From Arcobacteraceae bacterium (GTDB lineage Bacteria > Campylobacterota > Campylobacteria > Campylobacterales > Arcobacteraceae), in assembly GCA_023229945.1 (NCBI GenBank), contig JALNYH010000009.1, forward strand, positions 8,416 to 72,415: 64,000 nucleotides of DNA, given 5' to 3'. The notes under the pieces are model-generated. The model ran no database searches, was not told where the DNA came from, and worked only from the letters and a program-made list of their open reading frames with translations. Shown here piece by piece: positions 35,093-44,039 of this stretch. Made by a program: the position numbers and the translations under genes. Positions within the stretch are counted from its first letter, which is position 1. Every line of letters begins with the position of its first letter.

Positions 35093-37009
35093 CTAGTCTT
35101 CAGTAAAGAATTCTTTTTTCATATTATTTACGAGTTGTTGAACTTTTTCTTGATCTGCTTTATTTGTATTTTGTTCAAGGATCTTATTTAAATTAGGATG
35201 AAATTTTCTTAAAAACTCTAATATATAATTACCTTTCCTGTAAGGATTATTGATTTGTGAATCATGATCTATTAAAACTTCTACAAAATCATAATACCCT
35301 AAAAATGCTGCATAATTAATCGGAAGTACTCCAAATTTATCAGGTTGATTTATAAGTTTTTTATTGTAAGAATAGATTAGTTTAAATATTTTGATTCTAT
35401 TTTTCCATACACTATTGTGTATATAATTTCTTCCTCTATTATCAATTGCATTTAAATCAGCTTTTGCATTTATCAATATTTTTATAGTTTGTTCATCATT
35501 ATCTAAAATTGCTTTATGAAGTACAACACCTCCATAATTATCTCTTGCATTTATATCAACACCAATACTTATAATATTTTTTAAAGTTTCAAAATACTCT
35601 TTCTTATCTGCTTCTCTCATACTTTCTTTATGTGAACCAATGAACTTATATATTACATTCAAACCATCATGACTTAATTGATTGATATCTGCACCATATT
35701 TTATAAGCAATCTTACAATTTCAATATTACCAAGCATAAGGGGTTCAAAAAAGTATGGGTCATTTTTAGAATTTAATTGTCTTAAATTAACTTCTGCATT
35801 ATATAATATTTCTTTTAAGACAACTTGATAATCACCATCATCAATTATTTCTTTTCGTTCATCTCTACTTAAATGAATTTTATTTTTTAGATATAAATCT
35901 GCATTTATTAGTTTTTCTACTATGGTTTGATTGTTAATATCAGCAATATTGACATTTGCTCCAAAATCTAGTAGCATAATTAATTCACTATTATAATTTT
36001 TTCCGAGCATTGCAATAATAGAAAGAGTACTTTTCCCATCTTTTGTTATATTATTTGGGTCTACATCATTTTTTAGTAAAAACTTTAATAGTTGTGTATT
36101 CTTTCCTTTAACAGCAATTGTTAATAAATTGTCATCTTTTGAATTCCATAGAGTTGTATTTACTTTTTTATCCAGCAAAATATCTAATATCTCATATAAA
36201 ATAGCAATACGGTTAGGATTCTTATTTTCATGGTACAATTTATTTATATGACTCACTATTTTAAAAATCAAAGTATTTTTTTTTGAATCTAGTTGTTCTA
36301 AATCAAATCCAAGTTCCAGTAAATATTCAAAATAGTTTATAGATAATGATTGAGATTTAATATAGTAAAATAAAACATTTTTGTTATTACTATCTAAGGC
36401 TTTAATATCAAGTCCTTTTGAAAGCAGTGCTATTAAGATTTCTTTATTTGAATAAACAGATTCTAAAAATAAAAGTGTTTTCCCATCTATGTCTTTTTGG
36501 TTGATATCTAAGGTATTGATTTTTAAGAGATCATTGATTATTCTAATATTTCCATTTGATGCCGCATAAAAAAATAAATTCTGACCTTTTAAATCTATAA
36601 TATTTAAATCTTTTGTAATATCTTTTAAAATATAAAATATCTCTTCTTTATCTGCTGTGATTGATTCTGCTAATGCATTTTTCCCTTGATTATTGATAAT
36701 ATCAACATTAGCATTTAAAGATAATAGTTTTTTTACAGTATCTACACTACCACTCATTGCAGCTATCATTAATGGTGTAAAACCATTATTATCAATGGCA
36801 TTAATATTAACACCTTTTTTTATAAGCCAAGATACAGCTTCAACTTTATTTTGATTGACTAATTGATGTAATAAAGTTTTTCCATCTTGTGTTTTTTGCT
36901 TTATATCAATATGGGAAAGCATATTATTTACTTTAGTTTCATCAAAAGATTCTTTTTTGAGTTCAACTAACAAATCTTGTAATGTACTCTTCTTAAATAT
37001 GCCAAGCAT
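35093..37009 (-). CDS. Large ankyrin-repeat protein
   Basis: 638 residues made mostly of ankyrin-like repeats, from about residue 38 to 610. Clear units are GKTLLHQLVNQNKVEAVSWLI, GFTPLMIAAMSGSVDTVKKLL, GKNALAESI..., GGVVLHKAILDNDEQTIKIL and GVLPINYAAFLGYYDFVEVL. Spacing is irregular and many repeats are divergent. There is no signal peptide or membrane helix, so a cytosolic location is likely. Such proteins bind partner proteins; the partner is unknown. It stands alone between the S10 promoter and the helicase gene. Confidence 0.85.
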   Translation of the reverse strand: MLGIFKKSTLQDLLVELKKESFDETKVNNMLSHIDIKQKTQDGKTLLHQLVNQNKVEAVSWLIKKGVNINAIDNNGFTPLMIAAMSGSVDTVKKLLSLNANVDIINNQGKNALAESITADKEEIFYILKDITKDLNIIDLKGQNLFFYAASNGNIRIINDLLKINTLDINQKDIDGKTLLFLESVYSNKEILIALLSKGLDIKALDSNNKNVLFYYIKSQSLSINYFEYLLELGFDLEQLDSKKNTLIFKIVSHINKLYHENKNPNRIAILYEILDILLDKKVNTTLWNSKDDNLLTIAVKGKNTQLLKFLLKNDVDPNNITKDGKSTLSIIAMLGKNYNSELIMLLDFGANVNIADINNQTIVEKLINADLYLKNKIHLSRDERKEIIDDGDYQVVLKEILYNAEVNLRQLNSKNDPYFFEPLMLGNIEIVRLLIKYGADINQLSHDGLNVIYKFIGSHKESMREADKKEYFETLKNIISIGVDINARDNYGGVVLHKAILDNDEQTIKILINAKADLNAIDNRGRNYIHNSVWKNRIKIFKLIYSYNKKLINQPDKFGVLPINYAAFLGYYDFVEVLIDHDSQINNPYRKGNYILEFLRKFHPNLNKILEQNTNKADQEKVQQLVNNMKKEFFTED

Positions 37010-37077
37010 TTATTATTACCTTAAACAAAAAATTATTTTTATAAATTATGTAATTTTATCACAATAGTACTTAAGTA

Positions 37078-39120
37078 TTAACTTTTAACAAGTCCAGCTT
37101 CTTTTAAAAATATACTAGGAACATAATCTTGCTTTTTTATTTTATCATATTTTGCGTAACTTAGATACAAAATATCTTTTGCCCTTGTCACTGCAACATA
37201 AAAAAGTCTTCTTTCTTCATCAAGTGATCCCCCTTTACTCATCAGCTTTCTATTTGGAAATCTCCCATCAGCTAAGTCAATAATATATACTTCAATAAAT
37301 TCCAAACCTTTACTAGCATGAACGCTAAGTAAGTTTACACCATCACCTTGACTCATCTCACTGCCACCTAAAACCATAGAGTTTATGAATTTTTGTGTAT
37401 TGCTATAATGGGTTGAAAGATTTTTAAGAAGTGCTACTTTTCTATCAATTCTTTGTTTTGACTCAAATTGCATACTTTCATCAATATTACCATCTTTTAA
37501 TGTTGCTCTTTTTTTTGATATGGTTTCTTTTATATGACCAAAGAAGTCACTTTTATGAATATGTTCTATCAATGAAGCTGGTAGTTTTATCCTTTTTAAC
37601 TCTTTTAAGAGTCTATAAAAACTATAAATATATATTGCTCCATCTACATTTAATTTTGGATGCTTTAAAACTGGATTCGATAAAAATCCCTCTTCAAAAT
37701 CCAAATCTTTAAATCTCCTAACACTACCTAATTCAAAAAAGTCATCAAATAATCCTAATTGAATATTTTTTACTTGTGCTGTATTAAAAGGGTTTTTGAT
37801 TTCCGTATCAGGATGAAGTAGTCCTTGATGAATATCACCGTTGCCAAGTTTCAATAAAGCTTCAAATATCTCTTTTGATATAGTTTTTCCTATACCTTTG
37901 CCATATTCTAATGTATGGATAAAAGCCATCATATCATTTGGATTTACAAGCAAGAAAACCACATCCAAAATGACCTTAACCTCTTTTGCATCAAAAAAGC
38001 TATTCCCACCTTTTCTCTTAGATGGAATTCCATATTCTCTCAAAGTTGCTTCAATACCATCTGCAGTAGAGTTATTTCTATAAATAATAGCTATTTCATT
38101 GTGTGGTGTTGTTGATTTTTTTATATTTTGTGCTATATAATCATATTGACCAAATGACTCATCAAAAACCAATAACTTTGGTAAATAAAAACCCTCTTTT
38201 CTAACTACCTCTAAAGCTTTGTCATATATTCTTACATTGTTTTGTATTACTTTATTGGCAAGTTCAAGTATAAGCCTAGTGGAGCGATAATTTTTATTTA
38301 ATGTAAATACACTAGCCCCTTGATATTTTTGGGTAAATGTACTAATGATTGATATATCAGAACCATTAAAGGCATAAATAGACTGGTCATAATCACCAAC
38401 ACAAAAAAGTGACTTTGGACGAAACCCATCTAAAATTTTACTTTGTAGCGGATTGGTATCTTGGTATTCATCTACTAATATTTCTTCAAATTTTAAAATC
38501 TCTGATTCATCTTCACTATTTAAAACTTCAAGCATTCTTGTAAGCAAATCATCAAAACTAGCATATCCATAAGTTTTTTTTAACTCATTAAATTCTAAAA
38601 CCACATCATCATAAATCAATGAATACAATTCATGTTCACTATTTTTTTCTTTAATCCACTCCATAAAAGATTGATTATTGTTGCTATTTAAATATAAAGA
38701 ATACATATCATACAAATATCCACCATCATAAGGGCTAGAACTATTCCTATCCATAAAAACTCTTTTTTCATATACACTCTTGAACAAAGTTTTTAATTCA
38801 TTTGGTTGTTTTAGAGTTAAAGGAATATTTAGTTCTTTTAATAGCTTATAACTAACAGAGTGAAAAGTACCTGCTACTATCTCTTTTGCTGTTGCTTGTC
38901 CAAAATATTTAGCAACCCTTGTAATCATCTCACTTGCAGCTTTGTTGGTAAATGTTAGGAGTAATATCTTACTTGGACTTATCCCACTATTTAACATATA
39001 AGCAATTCTTCCAACAATAGTGGAAGTTTTTCCAGTTCCAGCACTGGCAATTATTAGGTTATGCCCTTTTTGACAACTCGCAGCTGAGAGTTGTTCAGCA
39101 TTTAGATTATTTAATGGCAT
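37078..39120 (-). CDS. UvrD/Rep/PcrA-type DNA helicase (SF1A)
   Basis: 680 residues. Motifs in order: ASAGTGKTSTI (Walker A, about 26-36), LLLTFTNKAASEM (Ia), DEYQDTNPLQ (II), FCVGDYDQSIYAF (III), LNKNYRST (IV), VNLLSVHASKGLEFIEVYI (V) and RRLFYVAVTRAK (VI). It unwinds DNA 3'-5' and would serve repair or replication restart. It could be Rep or UvrD; the residues seen do not separate them. Its start overlaps the end of the zinc permease gene by 14 bases, so it is cotranscribed with znuCB. Confidence 0.9.
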   Translation of the reverse strand: MPLNNLNAEQLSAASCQKGHNLIIASAGTGKTSTIVGRIAYMLNSGISPSKILLLTFTNKAASEMITRVAKYFGQATAKEIVAGTFHSVSYKLLKELNIPLTLKQPNELKTLFKSVYEKRVFMDRNSSSPYDGGYLYDMYSLYLNSNNNQSFMEWIKEKNSEHELYSLIYDDVVLEFNELKKTYGYASFDDLLTRMLEVLNSEDESEILKFEEILVDEYQDTNPLQSKILDGFRPKSLFCVGDYDQSIYAFNGSDISIISTFTQKYQGASVFTLNKNYRSTRLILELANKVIQNNVRIYDKALEVVRKEGFYLPKLLVFDESFGQYDYIAQNIKKSTTPHNEIAIIYRNNSTADGIEATLREYGIPSKRKGGNSFFDAKEVKVILDVVFLLVNPNDMMAFIHTLEYGKGIGKTISKEIFEALLKLGNGDIHQGLLHPDTEIKNPFNTAQVKNIQLGLFDDFFELGSVRRFKDLDFEEGFLSNPVLKHPKLNVDGAIYIYSFYRLLKELKRIKLPASLIEHIHKSDFFGHIKETISKKRATLKDGNIDESMQFESKQRIDRKVALLKNLSTHYSNTQKFINSMVLGGSEMSQGDGVNLLSVHASKGLEFIEVYIIDLADGRFPNRKLMSKGGSLDEERRLFYVAVTRAKDILYLSYAKYDKIKKQDYVPSIFLKEAGLVKS

Positions 39121-39907
39121 AAAAACCTTTGACTAAAACTAATGCCAATATTGAAACAATAATAATACTTGCTCCACTACTCACATCGTAGAAATAAGAA
39201 AAAACAAGTCCACAAATAGTAAATACAACTGCAAGAAGTGAACTTAAAATCATCATACTAGACAATCTATTTACAAAATTCTCGGCTATAAAAGTAGGTA
39301 TTGTTAAAAGTGCAATAACCAATATAAGCCCAACTACTCTAATAGCTGCTACAATTGTAAGTGCTGCTAAAAGGAGCATCAATGTATAAAATATTTTTAC
39401 ACTAATTCCTCTAAGCGTTGCAAACTCTGGGTCATAAGAAACTGCTAGTAATTCTTTATAAAAGAGTATTACAATACCTACAATTAAAATATCAACAATA
39501 AATATAAACCAAATATCGGCGCTACTTACTGCCAAAATTGAACCAAATAAATAGCTCATCAAATCGACATTATATCCAGGTGTCATATCTACTAGTATTA
39601 TACCAATAGCCATCCCACCAGCCCAAATGACACCAATTAAAGCATCCAGTCTTTCACGCTTTCTCAAAGTCAAAAACGCTATAACACCAGCACATAAAAG
39701 TGCAAAAACTGTAGTACCCAAAAGTATAGGAAGCCCAAAAAATATAGCAATACCAATTCCACCATAGCTACTATGAGCGATTCCGCCAGCTAAGAATGTC
39801 ATTTTATTTACGACTATTAATGAACCAACAATTCCTACTGCAATTGCTATGAGTACGCCAGAGAGCAAAGCATTTTGGATAAATGTAAATTGTAACATAT
39901 CAAACAT
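39107..39907 (-). CDS. znuB: Zinc-type ABC-3 family permease
   Basis: 266 residues from ATG 39907 (MFDMLQFTFIQNALLSG), which overlaps the ATPase stop by eight bases and has GGAT about nine bases ahead. A reading from 39937 lies deeper in znuC and looks like an artefact. About eight or nine membrane helices; GGIAHSSYGGIGIAIFFG is the ABC-3 permease motif. Partner ATPase adjacent. Zinc is preferred over manganese because znuA in this window is His-rich, but no operator like that of znuA is seen here. Confidence 0.85.
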   Translation of the reverse strand: MFDMLQFTFIQNALLSGVLIAIAVGIVGSLIVVNKMTFLAGGIAHSSYGGIGIAIFFGLPILLGTTVFALLCAGVIAFLTLRKRERLDALIGVIWAGGMAIGIILVDMTPGYNVDLMSYLFGSILAVSSADIWFIFIVDILIVGIVILFYKELLAVSYDPEFATLRGISVKIFYTLMLLLAALTIVAAIRVVGLILVIALLTIPTFIAENFVNRLSSMMILSSLLAVVFTICGLVFSYFYDVSSGASIIIVSILALVLVKGFYAIK

Positions 39908-40640
39908 GGCTACATCCACAAGTGTGATTGTCTGCAAGACCTAGCAAAAGTTCCACCTCACATAAGTGACCATTTTTCATAACTTCAATATTTTTTGTAA
40001 TTTGTGATAAATTATGATAAACCAAAGTTTTATTGATATATGCTACATTTTTAGCATATCCTAAAGAAACTGATATGTCATGAGTTATTACTACAATTGC
40101 AATATCTTGATTTAATTCTTTTAAAAGATTATAAATATCTTTTTGACCCTGTACATCTATATTTGCCGTTGGTTCATCAAGTAAAATGATTTTGGGCATT
40201 TGCACCAATGCTCTTGCTATAAAAACCCTTTGTCTTTGTCCACCTGAGAGTTCACCTATTTTTTTATTACTAAATTCACTCATACCCACTAATTCCAAAG
40301 CTTTCAAAGCACCATCAAGTTGTTGTTTTTCATATCCAAAAAGACTAAACTTATAAGCATACCCCATCAGTACAGCTTCAAGTGCAGTAATTGGAAAATC
40401 AAGATTTAAATTTGTATTTTGCGGAACATACCCTATTTCATTAATCTGATATTTATGTTTTATAGTACCACTACTTGGATTTAAAATCCCAAGCATTAGT
40501 TTAAAAAGTGTAGATTTACCACCACCGTTTGGACCAATTATTGCTAAAAAATCTTTTTCTTCTATATTTAGTGAAACTTTTTCTAAGGTAGTGGCGGTAT
40601 CATAATTAAATGTTAGATTGTTTATCTCAATTATATTCAT
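39900..40640 (-). CDS. znuC: Zinc-type ABC transporter ATPase
   Basis: 246 residues. Walker A is GPNGGGKST, the Q-loop lies in IGYVPQNTN, the signature is LSGGQRQRVFIARAL, and Walker B is IILLDEPTANID. The C-terminal CGCSHV (Cys, Cys, His) might touch metal. Energises ZnuA-ZnuB import, with the binding protein 36 kb away in the window. Confidence 0.87.
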   Translation of the reverse strand: MNIIEINNLTFNYDTATTLEKVSLNIEEKDFLAIIGPNGGGKSTLFKLMLGILNPSSGTIKHKYQINEIGYVPQNTNLNLDFPITALEAVLMGYAYKFSLFGYEKQQLDGALKALELVGMSEFSNKKIGELSGGQRQRVFIARALVQMPKIILLDEPTANIDVQGQKDIYNLLKELNQDIAIVVITHDISVSLGYAKNVAYINKTLVYHNLSQITKNIEVMKNGHLCEVELLLGLADNHTCGCSHV

Positions 40641-40694
40641 TTGCGGATTATACTATTTTTTTAGTAATAAGCTGATAAACTAACTTTAGTTTAA

Positions 40695-41204
40695 TTAATT
40701 GGGTGTACTTAATTCCCTGATTTCATAACTAAGTGCTTGTTTTGTAAAATCTATTGAATACACAAACAAAGTTTTTACTAGTGGATTTATTTTTACATTG
40801 TTTTCATCAACCACATCAAATAGTTTCAATTCTATTACTTCACTCACTTGTGTATCTTTTGGAGTGATTACCATAGAGATTGGTTTAAGTGCTTTTATCA
40901 TATTTAAAGTCAATTTATAAATTTTAGGTTCTAATCCACCTAAAATATCACCATCTTTATCTTCTTTTTCAATTGCATGAAACAATAAAGTAAGATTTTC
41001 TTTAAATATTGCCTTATCCCAACTAATTTTTCCTTTTGAATAATAAAACACACAACTCTTATTTAAAAGTGGATGTGGTTTTGCTGCTTTTATCTCTTCA
41101 ATAAGTTGTAAAAAAAAGTTTTTCCCACCAAATCTCATAGCATCTGCTAACATTATTTTATGTATTTCTTGTTTTGTAGCAACTGGTAATTTATTAAAAT
41201 TCAT
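40695..41204 (-). CDS. Uncharacterised protein
   Basis: 169 residues, soluble, without signal peptide. Recognisable text: LPVATKQEIHKIMLADAMRFGGKNFFLQLIEE and LLNKSCVFYYSKGKISWDKAIF. The C-terminal half (SEVIELKLFDVVDENNVKINPLVKTLFVYSIDFTKQALSYEIREL) looks beta-rich. No family recognised. It lies between the znuC promoter side and mnmD, with 42 bases to the latter. Confidence 0.65.
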   Translation of the reverse strand: MNFNKLPVATKQEIHKIMLADAMRFGGKNFFLQLIEEIKAAKPHPLLNKSCVFYYSKGKISWDKAIFKENLTLLFHAIEKEDKDGDILGGLEPKIYKLTLNMIKALKPISMVITPKDTQVSEVIELKLFDVVDENNVKINPLVKTLFVYSIDFTKQALSYEIRELSTPN

Positions 41205-41246
41205 ATTTCTCCGATTATTTTATTGTGATTATACCACAAATTAATT

Positions 41247-41984
41247 TTATATTAAAACTTTTGCATTTTTATTATTGATTTTTTTGAGTTCCATATCGAT
41301 AAATTTATATTTATCTTGCCGTTGTTTAAAAGCCAATGTACTTTTTCTTCCATTTTCAACAAATATTTCATATATCATAAATCCATTCTCACTCATTGTA
41401 AGTCTTACATTTGTAGCTATTGAATAAGTTGTCAATATACCATCAGTATTTATAAGATTTGAAATTAGATGAAAATAGCTCATATTCCAAAGCTCATAAT
41501 TTACATCACTACTAAAAGCATCTTGATACACTATATCTATATTATTTAAATTTTGTATATATTCTCTTGCATCTGTGCAAGATACCTCTATTTTATGAAA
41601 CTCATCTTCATAAAATAGATTGTTTGAGACTTCTAAGATTATATGTTTTATTTCATCAAATTCTTTTGGATAGGAAAAATTCTTAAGATTTTTTATAAGC
41701 TCACCATCTAGTTCTGGGGAAAAAAATTCTATTTTCTTTGGATGTTTAGATTTTATATTATGAAGTATTGTCAAAAATGTATTATAACCAAGCCCAAAAC
41801 AAATATCTAGTATTCTAAGTGTATCTTTTTTTTGATGATGCTTAAATGCTGGGAGAATATGTTTTTGTAATGATTCTTGGATAGCTCCATCTTTTATACT
41901 ATGATATGCCTGATTATATTTTGTACTAAAAAGTGTATTTGAGCCATCAGATGTTTCAACTATTTCTATAATCCACTTCCCCAC
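41247..41984 (-). CDS. mnmD: MnmD-type tRNA (mnm5s2U34) methyltransferase
   Basis: 245 residues matching the methyltransferase half of MnmC (DUF752). DGSNTLFSTKYNQAYHSIKDGAIQES is the N-terminal signature, RILDICFGLGYNTFL is the SAM loop, and IVYQDAFSSDVNYELWNMSYFHLI the catalytic stretch. It finishes mnm5 modification of U34 in tRNA. The oxidase half is absent. It overlaps the preceding gene by 19 bases, and luxS lies just before, so SAM use and SAH recycling genes are linked. Confidence 0.85.
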   Translation of the reverse strand: MGKWIIEIVETSDGSNTLFSTKYNQAYHSIKDGAIQESLQKHILPAFKHHQKKDTLRILDICFGLGYNTFLTILHNIKSKHPKKIEFFSPELDGELIKNLKNFSYPKEFDEIKHIILEVSNNLFYEDEFHKIEVSCTDAREYIQNLNNIDIVYQDAFSSDVNYELWNMSYFHLISNLINTDGILTTYSIATNVRLTMSENGFMIYEIFVENGRKSTLAFKQRQDKYKFIDMELKKINNKNAKVLI

Positions 41985-42412
41985 TTATGCATTTTTTTGC
42001 CACATACTAAATAAAAATTATCAAAAATATCTATCTCATTTATTGCCAAAAAATCATAACTGTCCAATAAATTTTTTAATGTAAAAGCATCTATAGAATT
42101 TTGTTTACTTGATATTAATATAATATTTGCAGAATTTTCTAATGTATGATAAATTTCTTCGAGGAGATATGCATTTGAATGATCAATAACATCACATAAA
42201 ACTGCATATTCAAATGCTCTAGGTCTTAGCCTAAAGCCACTTTGAGCCAACTCATTGTTATAAATGAGTTCTTTAATTCTAGGATTAATATCTTTTAAAA
42301 ATTCTTGTAGTACTATAGTAAAATCAGGTAAATGATTTTGAACTATCAGGACTCTAAGTTCTGGAGATTTTTTAATCAGTGCTTGAAAAAACTCAATTGA
42401 TTGTTTAGTCAT
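41966..42412 (-). CDS. Uncharacterised protein between luxS and mnmD
   Basis: 148 residues from ATG 42412 ([25 protein letters not shown]), overlapping the end of luxS by eight bases, with GGATG ahead of it. The longer reading from 42439 is inside luxS. Features: [44 protein letters not shown] and [31 protein letters not shown]. The text looks like part of a Rossmann-like SAM-methyltransferase fold without the first glycine loop. The family is not recognised; a partner of MnmD is an inference. Confidence 0.65.
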   Translation of the reverse strand: MTKQSIEFFQALIKKSPELRVLIVQNHLPDFTIVLQEFLKDINPRIKELIYNNELAQSGFRLRPRAFEYAVLCDVIDHSNAYLLEEIYHTLENSANIILISSKQNSIDAFTLKNLLDSYDFLAINEIDIFDNFYLVCGKKMHKWGSGL

Positions 42413-42920
42413 CACATCCACATAATAAAGAATCATCAAGCTTCAAGTCATCATTACTAGCTATGCTAATACCATCTTTAATTATCTTTTTTGCTATTTT
42501 TTTAGCACTTTTAAGTGAATGCATTGCATAAGTTCCACACTGATAAACATTGAGTTCTGGAATATCTTTTTTACTTTTGACAGTCAAGATATCCACCATA
42601 GATGCCAACCATGCCTCAGCAACAGTAGATGATTCTGGTGTACCTATCAAACTCATATAAAATCCAGTTTTACATCCCATAGGTGAAATATCAATAATTT
42701 CAACACCATTACCATTCAAATGATCTCTCATAAAACCAGCAAACAAATGCTCAAGAGTATGAACACCTTTTGAACTCATTTTGTCAATATTTGGTTTACA
42801 AAATCTTAAATCATAAACAGTAATCAAATCACCCTTTGGTGTGGTCATAGTCTTAGCTACTCTTACACTTGGAGCTGACATTTTTGTATGATCTACTTTA
42901 AAACTATCTAGTAATGGCAC
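42405..42920 (-). CDS. luxS: S-ribosylhomocysteine lyase
   Basis: 171 residues. Cleaves S-ribosylhomocysteine to homocysteine and the AI-2 precursor. The metal ligands are HTLEH (His54, His58) and Cys128 (YQCGT). The catalytic Cys83 is in MGCKTGFY. First gene of a three-gene overlapping set with the unknown protein and mnmD. Confidence 0.95.
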   Translation of the reverse strand: MPLLDSFKVDHTKMSAPSVRVAKTMTTPKGDLITVYDLRFCKPNIDKMSSKGVHTLEHLFAGFMRDHLNGNGVEIIDISPMGCKTGFYMSLIGTPESSTVAEAWLASMVDILTVKSKKDIPELNVYQCGTYAMHSLKSAKKIAKKIIKDGISIASNDDLKLDDSLLCGCDD

Positions 42921-42934
42921 GAAAACTCCTTAAA

Positions 42935-43050
42935 AAACTAATAACTAATAATGAACAACTAATAACTATCGTATTCGCTACGCTCATAATTTTCCAATTG
43001 TGACAAAGTCACACATAAATTATTAATTATTAGTTGTTAATTATTAATTA
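42935..43050. repeat. AT-rich intergenic inverted repeat, copy B
   Basis: Left arm of AACTAATAATGAACAACTAAT type and right arm ATTAATTATTAGTTGTTAATT are inverted. Between them are small dyads (GTGACAAAGTCAC and a CGTA/TACG pair). The structure matches copy A at 3050-3154. It lies directly upstream of luxS and past the por operon terminator. Confidence 0.5.
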
Positions 43051-43075
43051 AAAAAAGCCCAAAAGGGCTTTTTTT
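43050..43075 (-). terminator. Terminator of porGDAB operon
   Basis: AAAAAAAGCCC-AAAA-GGGCTTTTTTT; strong stem with T tails in both directions, beginning at the porB stop. Confidence 0.85.
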
Positions 43076-44030
43076 ATACTCTCGCTTCTTCTCTTCTTTG
43101 TAAATAATCCCACTTAGCATCTACTCTTTTTTGCCATTCATCTATTATATACTCATATTGTGGTTTAAATAAATGTTTAAACCTTGGTTGGAATGCTAAA
43201 TAGTCTCTTACAGGTATTACATTTTTTGGTCTGTAAGTAATATTTAATTCTGTTCCATTAATAATTTCATAAAGAGGGAAAACCAAAGAATCAACCGCTA
43301 AGTCACTTGCTTCAACAGTTTTATGCATCGGAAACTTCCACTCAGTAGTACATGCACTCATTGCATTTATAAATACTGGACCTTCTGTTGCAAATCCTGT
43401 TTGAATTTTTTTAACCATGTCTTTCCATTTATTTGGAGCAACTTGTGCAACATATGGAGCGCCATGAGCTGCCATAATAGCTAGCATATCTTTTTTATTT
43501 TTTTTCTCACCATAAGATGTACTTCCAGCTGGAGAAGTAGTTGCACTAGCACCTATTGGAGTAGATGAACTTCTTTGACCACCTGTATTTGCATAAACTT
43601 CATTGTCTAAACAAACATACATCATATCATGTCCTCTTTCAAAACATCCACTTATCCATTGAAAACCAATATCATAAGTTGCACCATCTCCACCAAAAGC
43701 TACAAACTTTGGATCTTTTTGATTAGGATCTAATCTTCCTTTTCTTTTGAGTGCTTTATGCATAGACTCTGCACCAGCAACTGCTGTACTTGCATTCTCA
43801 AAGCCAATGTGAATCCATGAGCAATCCCATGAAGTATGAGGATAAATAGCAGTACAAACTTCAAGACATCCTGTTGCAGCACTTACCACAAGATTGTCAT
43901 TTGTAGCATTTAAGATTTCTCTTACTATAATAGAGTGAGCACACCCTGGACATAAAACATGGGCACCTTCAAATCTCTCAGCAGCTGTTGAAAACGATTT
44001 TAAATTCTTTATCTCTTTTTGATTACTCAT
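43074..44030 (-). CDS. porB: Pyruvate:ferredoxin oxidoreductase subunit beta
   Basis: 318 residues. The thiamine pyrophosphate site GGDGATYDIGFQWISG...NEVYANTGGQRS is visible, and cysteines CPGC and the C-terminal region are set for a 4Fe-4S cluster (CPGCAH near residue 22-27; CLEVC). With PorA it decarboxylates pyruvate to acetyl-CoA and reduces ferredoxin or flavodoxin. Last gene of porGDAB. SAATGCLEVCTAIYPHTSW and SACTTEWKFP are family text. Confidence 0.93.
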   Translation of the reverse strand: MSNQKEIKNLKSFSTAAERFEGAHVLCPGCAHSIIVREILNATNDNLVVSAATGCLEVCTAIYPHTSWDCSWIHIGFENASTAVAGAESMHKALKRKGRLDPNQKDPKFVAFGGDGATYDIGFQWISGCFERGHDMMYVCLDNEVYANTGGQRSSSTPIGASATTSPAGSTSYGEKKNKKDMLAIMAAHGAPYVAQVAPNKWKDMVKKIQTGFATEGPVFINAMSACTTEWKFPMHKTVEASDLAVDSLVFPLYEIINGTELNITYRPKNVIPVRDYLAFQPRFKHLFKPQYEYIIDEWQKRVDAKWDYLQRREEARV

Positions 44031-44039
44031 ATTTAGTCC

